From the NCBI GenBank assembly GCA_026873275.1, contig JANTUC010000010.1:496001-560000 (forward strand): a stretch of DNA of 64,000 bases. Direction: 5' to 3'. A model generated the notes under the pieces. It had not been told where the DNA came from and ran no database searches. It was given only the letters and a program-made list of their open reading frames with translations. Below are positions 34,181 to 46,130 of this stretch, piece after piece. This DNA is from Pseudopithomyces maydicus (taxonomy: Eukaryota > Ascomycota > Dothideomycetes > Pleosporales > Didymosphaeriaceae). Both the position numbers and the translations under genes were made by a program. Positions within the stretch are counted from its first letter, which is position 1. Every line of letters begins with the position of its first letter.

Positions 34181-35374
34181 CTACAACGGCAGAATGCTGT
34201 TGATGGGCACTTCCCATAACCAACATGCCACCAACATCGATCCCACGCTTGTCAGGGCTGCCATGAGCAAGTTCACGCCATTGTTGTCAAGAATGTCGTT
34301 TCCAACCGCAATCTTCCGACTCTCGTGCTGAGGATCCGCGACCCCAGTTCCACTAGCACCAGCCTTTTGCATAGTACTTGACACCTTGGTCGACTCCTCC
34401 AAACCAGAATCCGTAGCGGAAGTCTTCGCAATACCCTCGTTACCTTCGCCGGGTCCAACTTTACTGCGCAGCTGTGCGGTGGATTTGAAATGCATCGGGT
34501 GGCTGTGTACAAGCACCTTCTTACCACCCGCGCCTTCAACCACCTTCCCGGAGTGCACATCGACCACGCTAGCCTGCAGAACAGCACCAAGAAGGGAGTC
34601 CAGAATTGATCCGCCTAATCCAGCGAATGCCATAGCCTGCGTGAATCTGATCTTCTGTGTAAAGGTCCAGCTGTCGCAATACGGTATGAGAAGCGTAGAT
34701 GTGAGCGCAATGAGAACGCCACCCGCAAATCCAGCATTAAGCCCGTATAGCGTGACACCGCCGTTCGTACCCGGAGGAACGATACGCCAGGGCGCTGTGA
34801 CAAGGCGGGGCCTGGATTGCGATAGAATACCGAGTTCAGAAGAAAGGGTATCTGCGCAAGTAGCGGCATAGTTGCTAACTAAGAATAAGCTTTGCTTTGA
34901 GCGGATGGGATGATTGAAGCCTACGCTACTATTCCGACAACAAGAACGTCGCTTCCTCGCCAACACTGGTCATCCTTGGAATCTCCATTCTCCTTCCGTA
35001 GTTGCCAAGCATGGAGAAGAATGAGTATGGATGCCGTCAGCGAGTTCGCGAGGACTTGAACGTGAGTTCGAGGACCCTCGCCGCCTGATGCACCGTTGGC
35101 TGACTGGGTAAGCTTCGCCTTGATGTCATGCTTGACCTGGTATACGATTAATTTTTTTGTCCTGTGTCCATCACAAGGCGCTACTCACCTTTGTCGCGGC
35201 AGTTCCAGCAAGAAAGAAAACCGTCAGCAGTGTGAAGAACACGCTCCACGGATGTATCGCATGCACAACCGCCGTCAGAAAAGCTGTCAAAATTCCAACC
35301 GGCGTAAGCGACTTTCGCGAGTATGCTCGATATACTAGCGCTGCTATGGCTGGCACTGCTATTATGGGCTTCAT
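34181..35374 (-). CDS. DUF92 / TMEM19 family integral membrane protein
   Basis: Exons 35374-35189, 35136-34925 and 34874-34181 (introns 52 and 50 bp) give 363 residues. Family marks are LTPVGILTAFLTAVVHAIHPW at the N-terminus, FLAGTAATKVKHDIKA, SANGASGGEGPRTHVQVLANS, then NYAATCADTLSSELGILS and PWRIVPPGTNGGVTLYGL. Several membrane segments are present. A cytosolic insertion (about 245-320, Ser/Lys/Glu-rich) precedes the last two hydrophobic segments. The plant member VTE6 is a phytyl-phosphate kinase, and the animal and fungal members have no settled function. Conserved Asp/Asn/Gly loops suggest an enzyme acting on a polyprenyl or similar lipid phosphate. An in-frame upstream ATG at 35515 adds an unconserved stretch and is rejected. 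Confidence 0.87.
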
Positions 35375-36379
35375 CGTGCGTAGCTCAATGGGTTGGAGAG
35401 CAGTGAGCAATGAGCAGAGCTCTCGATGGATGCCTGTAGTTGTAGTGGGATGTGGACCATGGCGTAAGAATGGCGCTTGTAGCCCTTGGCGAGGCTTATT
35501 TCTCCGCCACAGCAAATGTTAATAGAGACGCAGCATCTTGTAACTCTCATTATATTTTATTAAGCTCGATGAGTTATTAATCGGAAACTTCTCAGCTCTT
35601 GCATAGATTGCTGTGGACTCTTCGAGCGACGCTTAATTTGTCTTTCAATACATGGGTGGCTCTGCTGACCGTCGCACTATGACCTTTGTAAAGAAAGTCC
35701 TAATATGGCAGCGTCACAGTTCACTTGAGAAATGCTGGTTGAGCTAGAACAATTGGTCCCGGCCTAATAAACATTCTTGCTGCTATCCAACTACGAAGTT
35801 TTCTAACGCATCTACTATCCAATTCTAGTATCTCCCAACGGCGTCGCCGTCTTACGCATGCCCGCATCGCATGATTCCATCTTAATCGAGAAGAGCTTGC
35901 GTCGCTAGGCGAACAGCCACAGCCTACCAACTTACCATAGACCCTGATCACGGCTGTGGCTCGTCTGCTTGCCCCATCCGCAGCTGGCCTGATCTCCGGT
36001 TAGCGCGTTACCTAGTTGGGCATGCTTCGCGGTGACCAAATTCTGAGCAACCGTGCGCCTCTTCTGATTCCTCTGTCCCACTATGAGACGCATAGCCGCC
36101 CCCAAAACCATACCATTTCGGGATGATCGCATGTGAAATAGGCATCGTGGATTCGTTAGCTGGCGATAGATCTAGCATAACTGAGGCTGAGACGCTGCCT
36201 ACGTCGTGCTCACCCGATGAGGTATGGAGCTGGAGATGCACACTGCATATATCAAGATGGTGTTCGCAATTCGAGGGCGATTATTCACCTGGCTTTCCAG
36301 CCTCCTGCACATTGGTTTATACTTCTATTGATTCCGCTGATTTGACTTGGGCTGGTGGATAATAATTTGATATCTCACG
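35375..36379. other. Divergent promoter region, 1.0 kb
   Basis: Between the DUF92 (minus) and MFS (plus) starts. Short frames only; nothing supported. Confidence 0.5.
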
Positions 36380-38478
36380 ATGGCGTACATGCTGTTCAAA
36401 TACATCAGACGAAAGGTCAAAGAGAATCAGGCAAAGAAAGAGGGGCTACCGCTTGAAGAGGGTCATTCCATACCAGATGTTCCTCGTACGCCAACGAGAA
36501 CAAATCGAGACTCTCATGAGCTACTTTCAAGCCCCGAATCTCTCACCACTACTGCTCTCCCAACCAAGACCCAAGCCACTGGAAATAGAGAAGAAGCCGA
36601 GAGACTTAGGCAAAAAGAAAAAGAAGCACGTATAAGACGATGGAAGTTGATGCTGGGCCTTGTATTGCCCAATTTCCTCGCCTCGATCGATGTCACTATC
36701 GTCGCCCCAGCGATACCAACAATATCATCACATTTTAGTGAGTAGTCTTATTCTCTAAATCAAGTGATCAGCCACTGACCAACTAAATAGACCACCTTAG
36801 CGGAAGTTTTAACTGGATCGTCGCCGCGTACACGCTCACTTATACAACCTTCGTCCCAGCCTCCGGTCAACTCGCCGATGTTTACGGTCGGCATTTCGCC
36901 TTGCACTTCCAGATGTTCTGGATAACCATCGGCAGCGTTCTCTGCGCTTCGTCAGTCACTTGGGGCATGCTGCTCCTCGGGCGAGCACTCCAAGGTCTAG
37001 GAGCAGCAGGCATTCTCAATCTGACGCGCATCATCCTTTCGGACGGGATGAGTCTGGCAGATAACTCGAAGAACAACACTGTCTTTAGCTTAGTCAACGG
37101 GATATCGTATGCTGTTGGCCCCGTCATCGGCGGGTACGTCGCCAGTGCTTCATGGCGTTATTGTTTCGTTATTCCGATTCCCATCGCTGTCCTCTCACAC
37201 GTGCTCTTCTTTTTCCTCATGCGCGACGAGCTTGTTAAGGGCCGCGTTTCGCTGGAGAAACATGACCGTAGGCGCACGGGGTACATCAGCGGTCTTGCTT
37301 ACATCGATTGGATCGGTATGGTGACTTTCATCTTGGGGATCGGGCTCATCATCCTTGCCGTGCAGTGGGGCGGCACATCGTATGCCTGGGGTTCTGCCGC
37401 CGTCGTCGTGCCCTTCGTTGTGGGCGGTGCGCTGATCATCGTATTTTTCATCAACGAGTACTTGCTGGGACCAGGACGGTTCATGACGCGCCATTTCACG
37501 AAGCAAGTGGCCATGATCCCTTCCACACTGTTCAGGATAAAAGACACCACGCTCCTCATGATCATCAACTTTTCTGCAGGCGTCAGCCTCGTCTCCGCCT
37601 TCTACTTCGTTTCCTACTACTGGCAGCTCGCGGAGGGCTACTCCTCCTCCAAAGCCGGAACGCAACTATTGTACTATACCCCCGGACTCGGAGTAGGCGT
37701 ATACACAACACTGCTCATGTGCAACGTTTGGCCCAAACAAACCTTCTACCCACTGTTCATCGGGTCCATTGTCGAAGCCGTCGGTCTCGCCGTAATGACC
37801 TGGGCCATATCCGTGCGCAACACCGTGCTCGTCAAAGTATTCCTTGGTGTTGCCGGTGCAGGCACTGGCTTCCGATTCATGCCCGTTGTCCTGCACGCAG
37901 CAGGAATCTGGCCCGATCGTTTGGCAAGCATGCAATCCGTGCTCAGCTTCACACTGCCACTGGGTGAAACCATTGGGATAGCAATGATGGGCGCCGTGTT
38001 CTCGAACAAATTCTCGCAGTACTTGCACAGCATCACGTCTACAGTTGCGTCGTTCAACGGCGGCACAACCGGTCCAGCAAACCTGGATGCTTTGTCCTCC
38101 CTCCCACCTGCGGCCCAGGAAGCGGTAAGGAATGCTGCAGCGAGGGCGATCATGTGGGGATTTATCTCCGTTCTGCCATTCATGGCGGTGTCGATAGCGG
38201 CTTCTGCTTTCATCGGTAACGTATGGATTGGAAACCCGAAGCAGGTTGACGAGGATGGAAAGGTGAAGAAAGAGGAGAAGAAGGGTATGGTAATGACGGC
38301 GCCCTTCTTGCTCGCTGTCTGCACTGGCCGTGTTCAGAGTCAGCGGAAGGAACTCGACCCTATGGATTCGCAGCCACAAGAGGATCAGGAGAAGATACGG
38401 ACGGTGCCAGACGTCGAAGCTGCAGACCCGCGGTTCACGCCAGGCACGCACACTTCAAATCGTGGACCGCGGGAGTAG
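36380..38478 (+). CDS. MFS multidrug transporter, 14-TM (DHA2-like)
   Basis: Exons 36380-36737 and 36791-38478 (53 bp intron) give 681 residues. A hydrophilic N-terminus of about 85 residues leads to LASIDVTIVAPAIPTI, the motif D1 of 14-TM drug:proton antiporters. Then come ASGQLADVYGRHFALH (motif A), LLGRALQGLGAAG (motif B-like) and GISYAVGPVIGGYVASASWRYCF (motif C). The predicted site is the plasma membrane, exporting toxic compounds. The C-terminal 70 residues are charged and cytosolic (DSQPQEDQEKIRT). The substrate is not predictable. It is divergent from the DUF92 gene across 1 kb and not part of a visible cluster. Confidence 0.88.
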
Positions 38479-38721
38479 TGTAGATCAGTCATGTTTTTTT
38501 CTTATGTACTTTAGAATATCCCCCTAACAGCAATATTGAATCTTTTCATCATCCTCCCTGGGTTCAAATAATTCGATCGAAACATGCCGACTTGTCAATA
38601 GTACACGGTAAATTTTACATGGTGGTATATGTAGAAAAAGAAAAGTCTCGGGTTTCGCTCCGAGGATGTGGTATCTATTTTTGCAGGTGAAGACGGTACT
38701 GGGAAGCGCGTAATCCCACGT

Positions 38722-40023
38722 CTACGCGTTCATGCCAGGCATCAGATCAGGCTTATCGAGGATCATGCCGCGCAGGGCAATCAGCTCCCTGAGCCCTTCC
38801 CATTCCTCGCCTTCCTCATCTCCTCTTCGCCAATCTTCTTTAAAGCCCCATGCACTTGCTATCCGGTCCAATGCCGCTCTCTCGTCCTCTCGCATGTACC
38901 TGTCCAGCAGTGGAGTTCCCGGTCTCCAGACCACGCGGTTGTGGTGGTCGTTGTGGGTCGTCAAAGCTACGAAGCCCAATGTTCCCGTGCACAGGACGTA
39001 GGTCGAGATACCGAGGAAGGCATAGGTCTTGAAGTGGAGAGGGTCAATATATCCACTGTACACTGAAGCTTCCTGCGCAAGCATGTAAATTGCGAGCGGA
39101 GTAATGCTGACAAGGAAGCTGGGGAACCCAAGTTTGGTGACCATTCTGTGTCTCCGCCATGCGGGCGCGCAGTAAGAAACATCGACAATATCCAGTGCGA
39201 GAGGCATATCCTTGGTCTCAATTGCAGCACCGAGCGCCTCCTCGGCCAGGTCGGCTGGGATAGCCTGTTTCGCAGCCTTGGGGGAGGGTTTTGTGAATTT
39301 GGGTGGGGATGAGCCGAGCTCGGGAACTGGCTTGTTGGCATAGAGGTAGAGAATTTCAGGTATGGCACGGGGGCAGCCGACAAGTCTTTGGAGGCGAATG
39401 TAGGCACCGAGAATCTGGGGCGAGATGAAAACGTTGGGATGTTTGAGGAGGTCCATGGCAAGACGAGAGATGTACTGGGGCGACGGCAGCTCGTTCGTAG
39501 AGGGCGATGTTGTCACAGGGGTGGGCGCGACGGGTATATCGTCTTCCTCGCGGCCCATGGACAGGATGGCACCAGCCGAACTCTGCTTGATGGTGATCTT
39601 CTGCGGCAATGGCTTTCCAGAGCGGATTGCAATTGCTTCCCGCGCGACATTTTGCAGTCCTACAAGCGCTTCTATGGTGGCCGTCTCAGGCTCAACTTTG
39701 TTCGAGGACTTGATCCATGCAATATGTCGCTCCACCTCGGCAAGATTTCTCTTCAGAACCGCGACCCGATCTCCCCACTGCCGACTGTCCTCAGTGCCGG
39801 CGGCGTGCTCCTGCGGGCGGCGGGCGGTGGCGGCGCGCCGTACGGAGGTCCTGGGCAGGATGGCACGCTGGATGGCGGGCTGGCGGCGTAGGGCGGTAGC
39901 GCTGGGGGTGGAGGCGGCGGCGGCGAAGAACGAGCGGCGGGCGGCGGGCTGCTGCAGGATGTAGTCGCACAGCTGGCACACGGCGCGCGACTGTGGCCGC
40001 AGAGGCAGGCACCCCGGTCTCAT
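38722..40023 (-). CDS. Mitochondrial membrane protein of unknown function
   Basis: Single exon, 433 residues. The N-terminus is rich in Arg and Ala with almost no acidic residues for about 70 positions (SFFAAAASTPSATALRRQPAIQRAIL), a clear mitochondrial presequence. A coiled segment (RVAVLKRNLAEVERHIAWI) and a helical-repeat-like middle (PQYISRLAMDLLKHPNVF, ILGAYIRLQRLVGCPRAIPEIL) follow, then two hydrophobic spans, GFPSFLVSITPLAIYMLA and TYAFLGISTYVLCTGTLGFVAL. The C-terminal HNDHHNRVVWRPGTPLLDRY is distinctive. Probably inner membrane, perhaps linked to mitochondrial gene expression, but I cannot assign a yeast counterpart with confidence. Shares a 269 bp promoter with verprolin. Confidence 0.75.
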   Translation of the reverse strand: MRPGCLPLRPQSRAVCQLCDYILQQPAARRSFFAAAASTPSATALRRQPAIQRAILPRTSVRRAATARRPQEHAAGTEDSRQWGDRVAVLKRNLAEVERHIAWIKSSNKVEPETATIEALVGLQNVAREAIAIRSGKPLPQKITIKQSSAGAILSMGREEDDIPVAPTPVTTSPSTNELPSPQYISRLAMDLLKHPNVFISPQILGAYIRLQRLVGCPRAIPEILYLYANKPVPELGSSPPKFTKPSPKAAKQAIPADLAEEALGAAIETKDMPLALDIVDVSYCAPAWRRHRMVTKLGFPSFLVSITPLAIYMLAQEASVYSGYIDPLHFKTYAFLGISTYVLCTGTLGFVALTTHNDHHNRVVWRPGTPLLDRYMREDERAALDRIASAWGFKEDWRRGDEEGEEWEGLRELIALRGMILDKPDLMPGMNA

Positions 40024-40292
40024 GGCGGGCGGGCTGGGATGTTCGCTGGCGGATCCAAGGTAGTGCTGGGTTCTGGTGCAGACGCTGGATTGCGGTGAGG
40101 TCTAAGGTGACGAAGCCAACAGCCACGCTTGGCACTGACGCCGAAGCGCATCGAAGCTGGGTGACCACACTCTCCCTCTACACAACCGCACGCGCGTCGC
40201 CCCAAGGCAGCAGGACAAGTTATTTTCGGGCTCCTTTCTGGCGGGCAGAGAGGAAACACCACACCCCCGCATACCACACCTCACACGACACC
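40024..40292. promoter_or_regulatory. Compact bidirectional promoter
   Basis: Only 269 bp separate the start codons of the mitochondrial protein (minus) and verprolin (plus), so both promoters must lie here. GC-rich, with no clear TATA box. Confidence 0.55.
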
Positions 40293-41851
40293 ATGCCCGC
40301 ACCACCACCACCTCCCCCTCCACCCATGCCGCCCATGGGCCGGGGCGCTGGCGGCCCGCCGCCGCCGCCGCCTATGCCTGGCAAGGCGCCTGGTGGAAAA
40401 CCGCCCGGAGGCGCCGGCAGAGTACGTCCAGACACAATCTCTGCGATAGCCCACCTTGGGCCGCACCGCTATGACTCGCGCTGACTACCACAGGGCGCAC
40501 TGCTGGGAGACATTCGCAAAGGCACAGGATTGAGGAAAGTCGGCCAAGTAAACGACCGCTCAGCACCACAAGTCGGCAAAGTCTCCAATGGAGGAGGCGG
40601 TCCGCCCGTTGGAGGTGCCCCTCCAGTCCCCGGCATGGGGAAAGCTCCCGCACCACCTTCGGGCCTCGCGCCGCCCGTTCCAGGAAACCGAGCAAGGAGT
40701 AACAGCGATACCGACGGAGGAAATGGCATGGCCACCGCTGCGCCCCAGCTGGGCGGCCTATTCGCAGGCGGCATGCCCAAGCTGAGGAAGGCTGGCGGTG
40801 TGGACACGGGCAGGGAAAGCGGCTCACCATACCTCTCCGACCCAGAGACCTCACGGAACGCGGCGCCCAAACCACCATCAGCAGCTGCACCGAAACCACC
40901 TGGAGCTCCGCCGCCTCTTCCTGGGGGAGACCCCCGCCAGCGCCCGGCATTGCTGCGCTTAGGAACAACCTCAGACCATCATCTGTGGTCTCTACACATT
41001 CCATGTCCGACATAGGATCGAAGCCAAAGCCTCCTTTGCCAGGAAAGAAACCCCCTATTCCACCTCCCTCCTCCCGCAAACCATCTGGTCTTGCGCCTAC
41101 GCCGTCCGCATCGCCAGCTCGAGCTCCGCCTGTGCCTGGATCAGCTCCCCCGGCACCTCCACCACCACCACCTGCTGCAAGTCCTTCAGCACCCCCTCCA
41201 CCTCCACCTCCGCCTCCCTTTTCTACCCCTTCTGCGCCTCCTCCTCCTCCACCACCGCCGCCTCCTCCAGCAGCTGCCCCGAGGGCACCAAGCCGATCCA
41301 CACCCCCTCCTCCACCGCCGCCCGCGGCAAGAAGCGATGATGACGATGACGACGATGAATATGACCCCTACAGATACACCAATACACCTTCAAAACCCCC
41401 AGCTGCACCTGCCCCACCAGCACCTAAAGCTCCTACAAATGGTGCACCATCGCTCGCAGAACAAGCCGCTCGTAATGCATTCGGGCGTGGCTCTCCTGCC
41501 GCTCCGCCACCGCCACCCCCCTCATCAGCTCCCGCACCGCCATCCGCACCAAGTGGTTCTGCACCCCCGCCGCCGCCAATGTCACCACCAAGTCGTCCCG
41601 CGTCCCAGGCGCCCTTACGTTCAATGCTCGACCCGAGCTCCTACACATTGACCAATGGTGGATCAAGTGTCAAGAGTCCGACAAGTTCAGCACCAGGCCA
41701 GAAGGGCAAGCTTGTACCTATTCATGATTTGAGATGGAGGTTCGTAGATGAACAGCAGTTTCCGCGACCCAGAGAGTATGTAGGAGGTGCGAGGAGGTAC
41801 AGAGCAGGACGAGGGAGCAGTGTACCGTTGGATCTGAGCGCCTTCGAGTAG
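40293..41851 (+). CDS. Verprolin / WIP-family actin regulator, frame broken by a one-base gap
   Basis: Exon 1 is 40293-40421 and the second exon begins at 40494. The N-terminus is polyproline. A WH2 actin-binding motif spans residues 44-59 (GALLGDIRKGTGLRKV). Long proline tracts follow (SH3/profilin ligands), then an Asp run with EYDPYRY. The C-terminal HDLRWRFVDEQQFPRPREYVGG is the WASP-binding region of verprolin. It links Las17/WASP to actin at endocytic patches. The frame from exon 2 is lost at a G5 run (40923-40927): before it the frame reads PPLPGG, and after it the next frame reads GRPPPAPGIAALRNNLRPSS, as expected for the family, to the stop at 41851. A sixth G restores it, so a base-call gap is likely. 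Confidence 0.85.
40923..40927 (+). other. G5 homopolymer at the verprolin frame switch
   Basis: CCT followed by five G and AGACCC; six G would give PGGRPPP and a continuous frame. No intron explains it. Confidence 0.7.
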
Positions 41852-42440
41852 GGCTTGAAGCCATTGGGATCGAAGGAACGAGAGTTGAAGCGGTCAGGGT
41901 CCGACAAAAGGGGCCAGGAGAGGAAAATTCCCCAAAACAGCCGACTTTAGGACGGCGGAATACCTTTGCAGGGCTGAGGTCAAAATTGGGCCAAGGTTAG
42001 TCGAGATAGATGGGCTGCAAGTCTAGCATTTGGACCTTCGCTTGTACGGCGTTCCGGCAACGACATGCATTAGTGGAGCGAGGGTGAGATATTCTTTGTG
42101 TATCCTTGTTGAGATCTAAATATACACCCCAAAATTGTACATTTTTCTGCTCGTGTTCTGGTTCGATAATTTTATCGACCTGTTTATCTAAGAGAGATGT
42201 GGACTGGGTAAATCCATTAGCACATCTCACGTGCAACGAGCTTAGCCAATCACATTTCCCCAATCTTTACCTCTTCTCCAGGCAGCGAAAGTAAAATTCA
42301 TTGCAAAAACCCAGAACACATATTCTACATTGTACTTTCTTGTTTCGGTTGGGCATATTGCACAGCCACTATTCAATAGCCCTAACAAGGCCTTACATTT
42401 CCTTCTACCCTAAATCACACATGCTTATCTCGTAATAACT
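41852..42440. other. Intergenic, about 590 bp
   Basis: Verprolin 3' region and promoter of the trypsin-like protease gene. Nothing else seen. Confidence 0.5.
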
Positions 42441-43483
42441 ATGCGCCGCACAACAAGATCTCAGTCTCGACAAACTTCCAATACACCACCCATAAGCACA
42501 GCACCTTCTACACCGCAAGCTCCAATACTCGTGAAAAATGCCGCCAGAGCACCAGACATCTCTTGGACGCTACCCAGCAACTTCACGCCAAAGATCACTG
42601 GCCTCTCCCTCTCCTCAACTACACTCCTAAACAATAAGCGTTCCAAGCTCCACGCCTCCATCACCCGACCGCGCCGCAACTTAAGAACCCACCTTCGAGA
42701 CTCCATACATGCAACCTTGGTCTTTGCTCAAGAAGAAGCCGGAACAGCAGTATGCATCTCACCGTCAGGCCTCCTGCTCACATGCTCACACTGCGTCTCC
42801 GACGACGAGGAATCTGCACCAAACCCTACAGCAGCGCACTGGCTTATCTTTGCCAACGGGCAGGTGGTCAAAGCCGTTTGTGTTGCCTGGGATGGGCGGA
42901 GAGATCTAGCACTGTTGCAGATTACGCATGCTGAGCCACTAACTAGTAACCCTGTTTACTCCCGTACGAATTCGGATGGTGTTCCTTCTTCTCCTTCTTC
43001 GTTCGCACACGTAACGATTTCTCCTCCTGGGATGATACTACCGTTAACAACACCTCTCATATGCATCGGACACCCCGGTAGCGAAGACCTCGAAGCCTCG
43101 ACGCCGGGTCAAGCCACGGGGTACGATGTCCTGCACGTGAGTCAAGGAATCTACCATGGTATGGTGGTGGGACAGGATCCTCAGGTACGCTTCTCATATC
43201 AGCAGTATACATTTATTTATACATAGTTCATTGTATTTAACACATGTACACAGGACAACTCAGAGATCGGCGCGCTCATGCACGATTGCTGGACATATTG
43301 GGGCCATAGTGGGGCACCGATCTTGGAGAGAAATAAAGGAACATTGGTAGGGTTGCATTCCAGTTGGGACGAGGAGACAGGTATGCGGAGGGGTGTGGGG
43401 GAGTAGCGATTGTTGCGTTTTTGGATAAGTGGACTACGTTTGGAGTGCGGAATGGGACAGCAGAGAATCCGGTGGTGTTGTGA
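42441..43483 (+). CDS. Trypsin-like serine protease, C-terminus frame-shifted
   Basis: Exons 42441-43184 and from 43254 (69 bp intron). The catalytic triad can be followed: GTAVCISPSGLLLTCSHCV (His), RRDLALLQI (Asp) and WGHSGAPIL (Ser in GxSG). This is an S1C/HtrA-like trypsin fold with no signal peptide and no visible PDZ domain. The basic, Ser/Thr-rich N-terminus suggests an intracellular, maybe nuclear, location. The read frame stops at 43406 just after ETGMRRGVG. The next frame continues VAIVAFLDKWTTFGVRNG to 43483. The switch is a G5 run (43397-43401) that six G would heal. Such proteases may act in protein quality control, but the substrate is unknown. Confidence 0.75.
43397..43401 (+). 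other. G5 homopolymer before an early stop in the protease gene
   Basis: GTG followed by GG, GG and AGTAG: with five G the frame meets TAG at 43404; with six G it reads GVGGVAIVAF. Confidence 0.6.
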
Positions 43484-43803
43484 AACAGGGTCGAGAGGAG
43501 CTTCGTAGACTGTCTAGGGTATTTTTGAACAAGTACAATTCGGATAAAAGATCTATCTATACATACGGTAGAGGATGTGTACTGGTTGTGGTAAGCGATG
43601 AATCTCAGTATATGCCCTGCTTCTAAACTTTTAAAAGCAATACTTCTTGAAGATGTCCCACAAACTATCGACCAGCTCTAAAGGAAAACGTAAAATCAAA
43701 GGCTTTTTCCCTGGACGCATAACATCTGCGTATACATCATCGACAAGGTTTTTCCCATGTGATCGTTGACTGACGGGACGGGTATGTCTAGACACACACA
43801 GTC
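43484..43803. other. Intergenic between convergent genes, 320 bp
   Basis: 3' regions of the protease and Q/N-rich genes. No feature seen. Confidence 0.5.
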
Positions 43804-44472
43804 TCACTGCCCATTCCTCACATCGTCTGCCGTGTTTCGAATCCGACCGACACCATCCCATGGCCCCTCACGTTGGCTTGTAGCCATCCAGACGTCCATG
43901 CTAGTAGTGCGTGCATGCTGCTGATTGAAGCGTCCCAGCTCTGCTTGCGTGAAGCGAGTCCAACCGTGACCCCCACCGTTTTTTCCAGTCGGATCGCTGT
44001 GATCACAGAAAGAGTGTCCAGGGTTGTGAATCAATCCGGCATCTTGGCTGACTTCCGGGCTGAAGTTGCCCCAGGGACGAGGAACAGGTTGCCATTGGTG
44101 GTTTGCGTCAGAGCGCAGCTGTTGTTGATGTCTTTGGCCGTTCGAATAGTAGCTCTGGGAGAACATGTCACCGTTTTGGGAATAGTTCAGTCGCTGGACT
44201 GAATTGTCATTCTGGGTCTTCGGGAGATTAACAATGCATGTTAAGTTTGTAACCGTATGAGCTATGGGTTACCCAGCTGTACGATGCTAGGACTCAAAGT
44301 CTTTATAGTCATAGCATAGAAATCCCACACTTACCGATGCACTAGAGCGTTTTGGCATCGGCGCAGAAGAGTGCGACTGTCCCTGAGAGTTGCTGCTACT
44401 CCGGCCTTGCTGCACATAACGATGACCGAGACCCTGACCGTTGCCGTTGTCATAGCCGTTGTTTCGTTGCAT
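43804..44472 (-). CDS. Gln/Asn/Gly-rich protein of unknown function
   Basis: Exons 44472-44335 and 44217-43804 (117 bp intron, GTAAGT donor, CTTAAC branch point) give 183 residues. The N-terminus is low-complexity (NNGYDNGNGQGLGHRY, then Ser/Gln-rich). The C-terminal part is better organised: QWQPVPRPWGNFSPEVS, NPGHSFCDHSDPTGKNGGG, WTRFTQAELGRFNQQH and SMDVWMATSQ. No known domain, signal peptide or membrane segment. Composition resembles prion-like or RNA-associated disordered proteins, but function is not assignable. Confidence 0.6.
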
Positions 44473-46130
44473 TATTTCTAGCTGTATGACACTTGGCTTC
44501 CTGGTGACGCGGTGCGATGAAGTTTTTGGATACGCTCAGAGAAGAGTAAATGGTTTTATCACATGTAAGCGGGTGGAGATTTGGGTTGAAAGTGGAAAAA
44601 GACAAAAGACGTGAAACACGAGCAACCCCATAAAATCCTACCACCCAACAGTTTAAGTAGTCGCTTACGGTTAGAGCTCTTCACCGGAACAATCAATTCG
44701 GTCATGATGCCTCTCGTGTCCGCCTGAGGTAGCTAGGCAGCAAGTCCCGGAGGACCTTCGTCCATGGCCAGGACTGTTGTACACAACCTTTTGTACCACT
44801 TACTTATTTTCTAAATAAATTAGAGCCTTAATGCTGAGTCAAATCAACCTGGATTTCCCCGGGAATAGTGTGTGCCTTCAAATCATACCCATGCAAAGAA
44901 CATGTAGTCCATGCATCGATTCTCAACAGTTCCGAGTAATCTGCTAGCTATGATCTCATAAAACAAAGAAGACAGATCAAATTTCTAATGATACTCGGTA
45001 GGTGTTTTCTGCATTTTTAGAGTTAGCAATGGTATGTTGGTACACGGGCAAACAATGGACCACCAACCTACAATTTTGCGGTCCACTTTGAGACTAGATA
45101 GACACAAGCCTTATACCACCTAGATGCTTCTGGTAGAGGTATCGCTTCCAAAAAAAATGCGACCATAGGACAGCTACTATGCAATTAGTCCTACCATGTT
45201 TATCTGATCCATCCGTTCAGCGCACCTGCCATCTGAGCAATCTAACAAAAGCACGAAACAGAATAGCACAACATTCCATTTCAGCCCGAAATGAATATTC
45301 CTCATGATTTAAGAACTCCGATGATCTATTGAGCAATTTGATGGTGATAAACTGCCCCAGTTTGCTCGTGCGATGCCTTACGGGATGTTTGCGCGAAAGA
45401 ATCCCACACGTATTTAGGTATGATCTGAACAAGAAGGATATGATATAATACTTCAGAATGAAATAAAAATGGAATTAGATGAGCTTATATATAATACTGA
45501 AGATATTGTCTTTGGGTAGCTTAGAAATCATAATGCAAATTGTGGAGTTGAGAGCCAGTTGTCGTGGTGAACAACAGTTATATTTCGCTACCCGGACTTC
45601 TATAAGAGAAGTCTGGATTATATGCGTAGAAACTATATATGATCACGTGCTAGGGCTAGTCAATTCTAGTTGTCGCCCATGAACCCGTGGACATGACTGA
45701 TCCACATGATTGAACAGGTGCTCAGGTGTCCAGGTGATCTGCCAATTGCAGTTGGGTCGACATTTGGATTGTTCTCTCTCCATACAGATATATAGGAGCA
45801 ATGAACCCATCAAAAAAATCCCTTCAGGTAAAGAAGCCATTCCTAAATATATAATAGAAATTGATGAACGCCTATATAATTCATCATGGTAGCCCTGAGG
45901 GTAGCTCATAAAATATACATTCTCTTACCCAAAATTATCAACCCATGCTGATGAAAAACTGCCTTGAAAGTCCTTCGTAGGTCTTTGCATCGCATCATGA
46001 ATTATGTATAAGTGTTTCGTGCGCACATGGTATCCCAATTCCTCCCTTCATCATCTTCGAGCAGGGCGCATGTGTATTAAGAGTGAACATCACTGGTGCC
46101 CAGACACACGACGATCGACTGCGCCGAGTT
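44473..46130. other. AT-rich intergenic region, 1.66 kb
   Basis: Lies 5' of the Q/N-rich gene and 3' of the F-box gene. Clearly AT-richer than the coding parts, particularly 45400-45680 and 45830-45930. Only short frames; no transposon recognised. Confidence 0.5.

Noticed and set aside
37666..38451. Minus-strand 261-codon frame
   Set aside because: Shadow of the MFS transporter coding sequence; no domain character.
40372..41301. Minus-strand 309-codon glycine-rich frame
   Set aside because: It is the mirror of verprolin's proline codons on the other strand; no independent signal.
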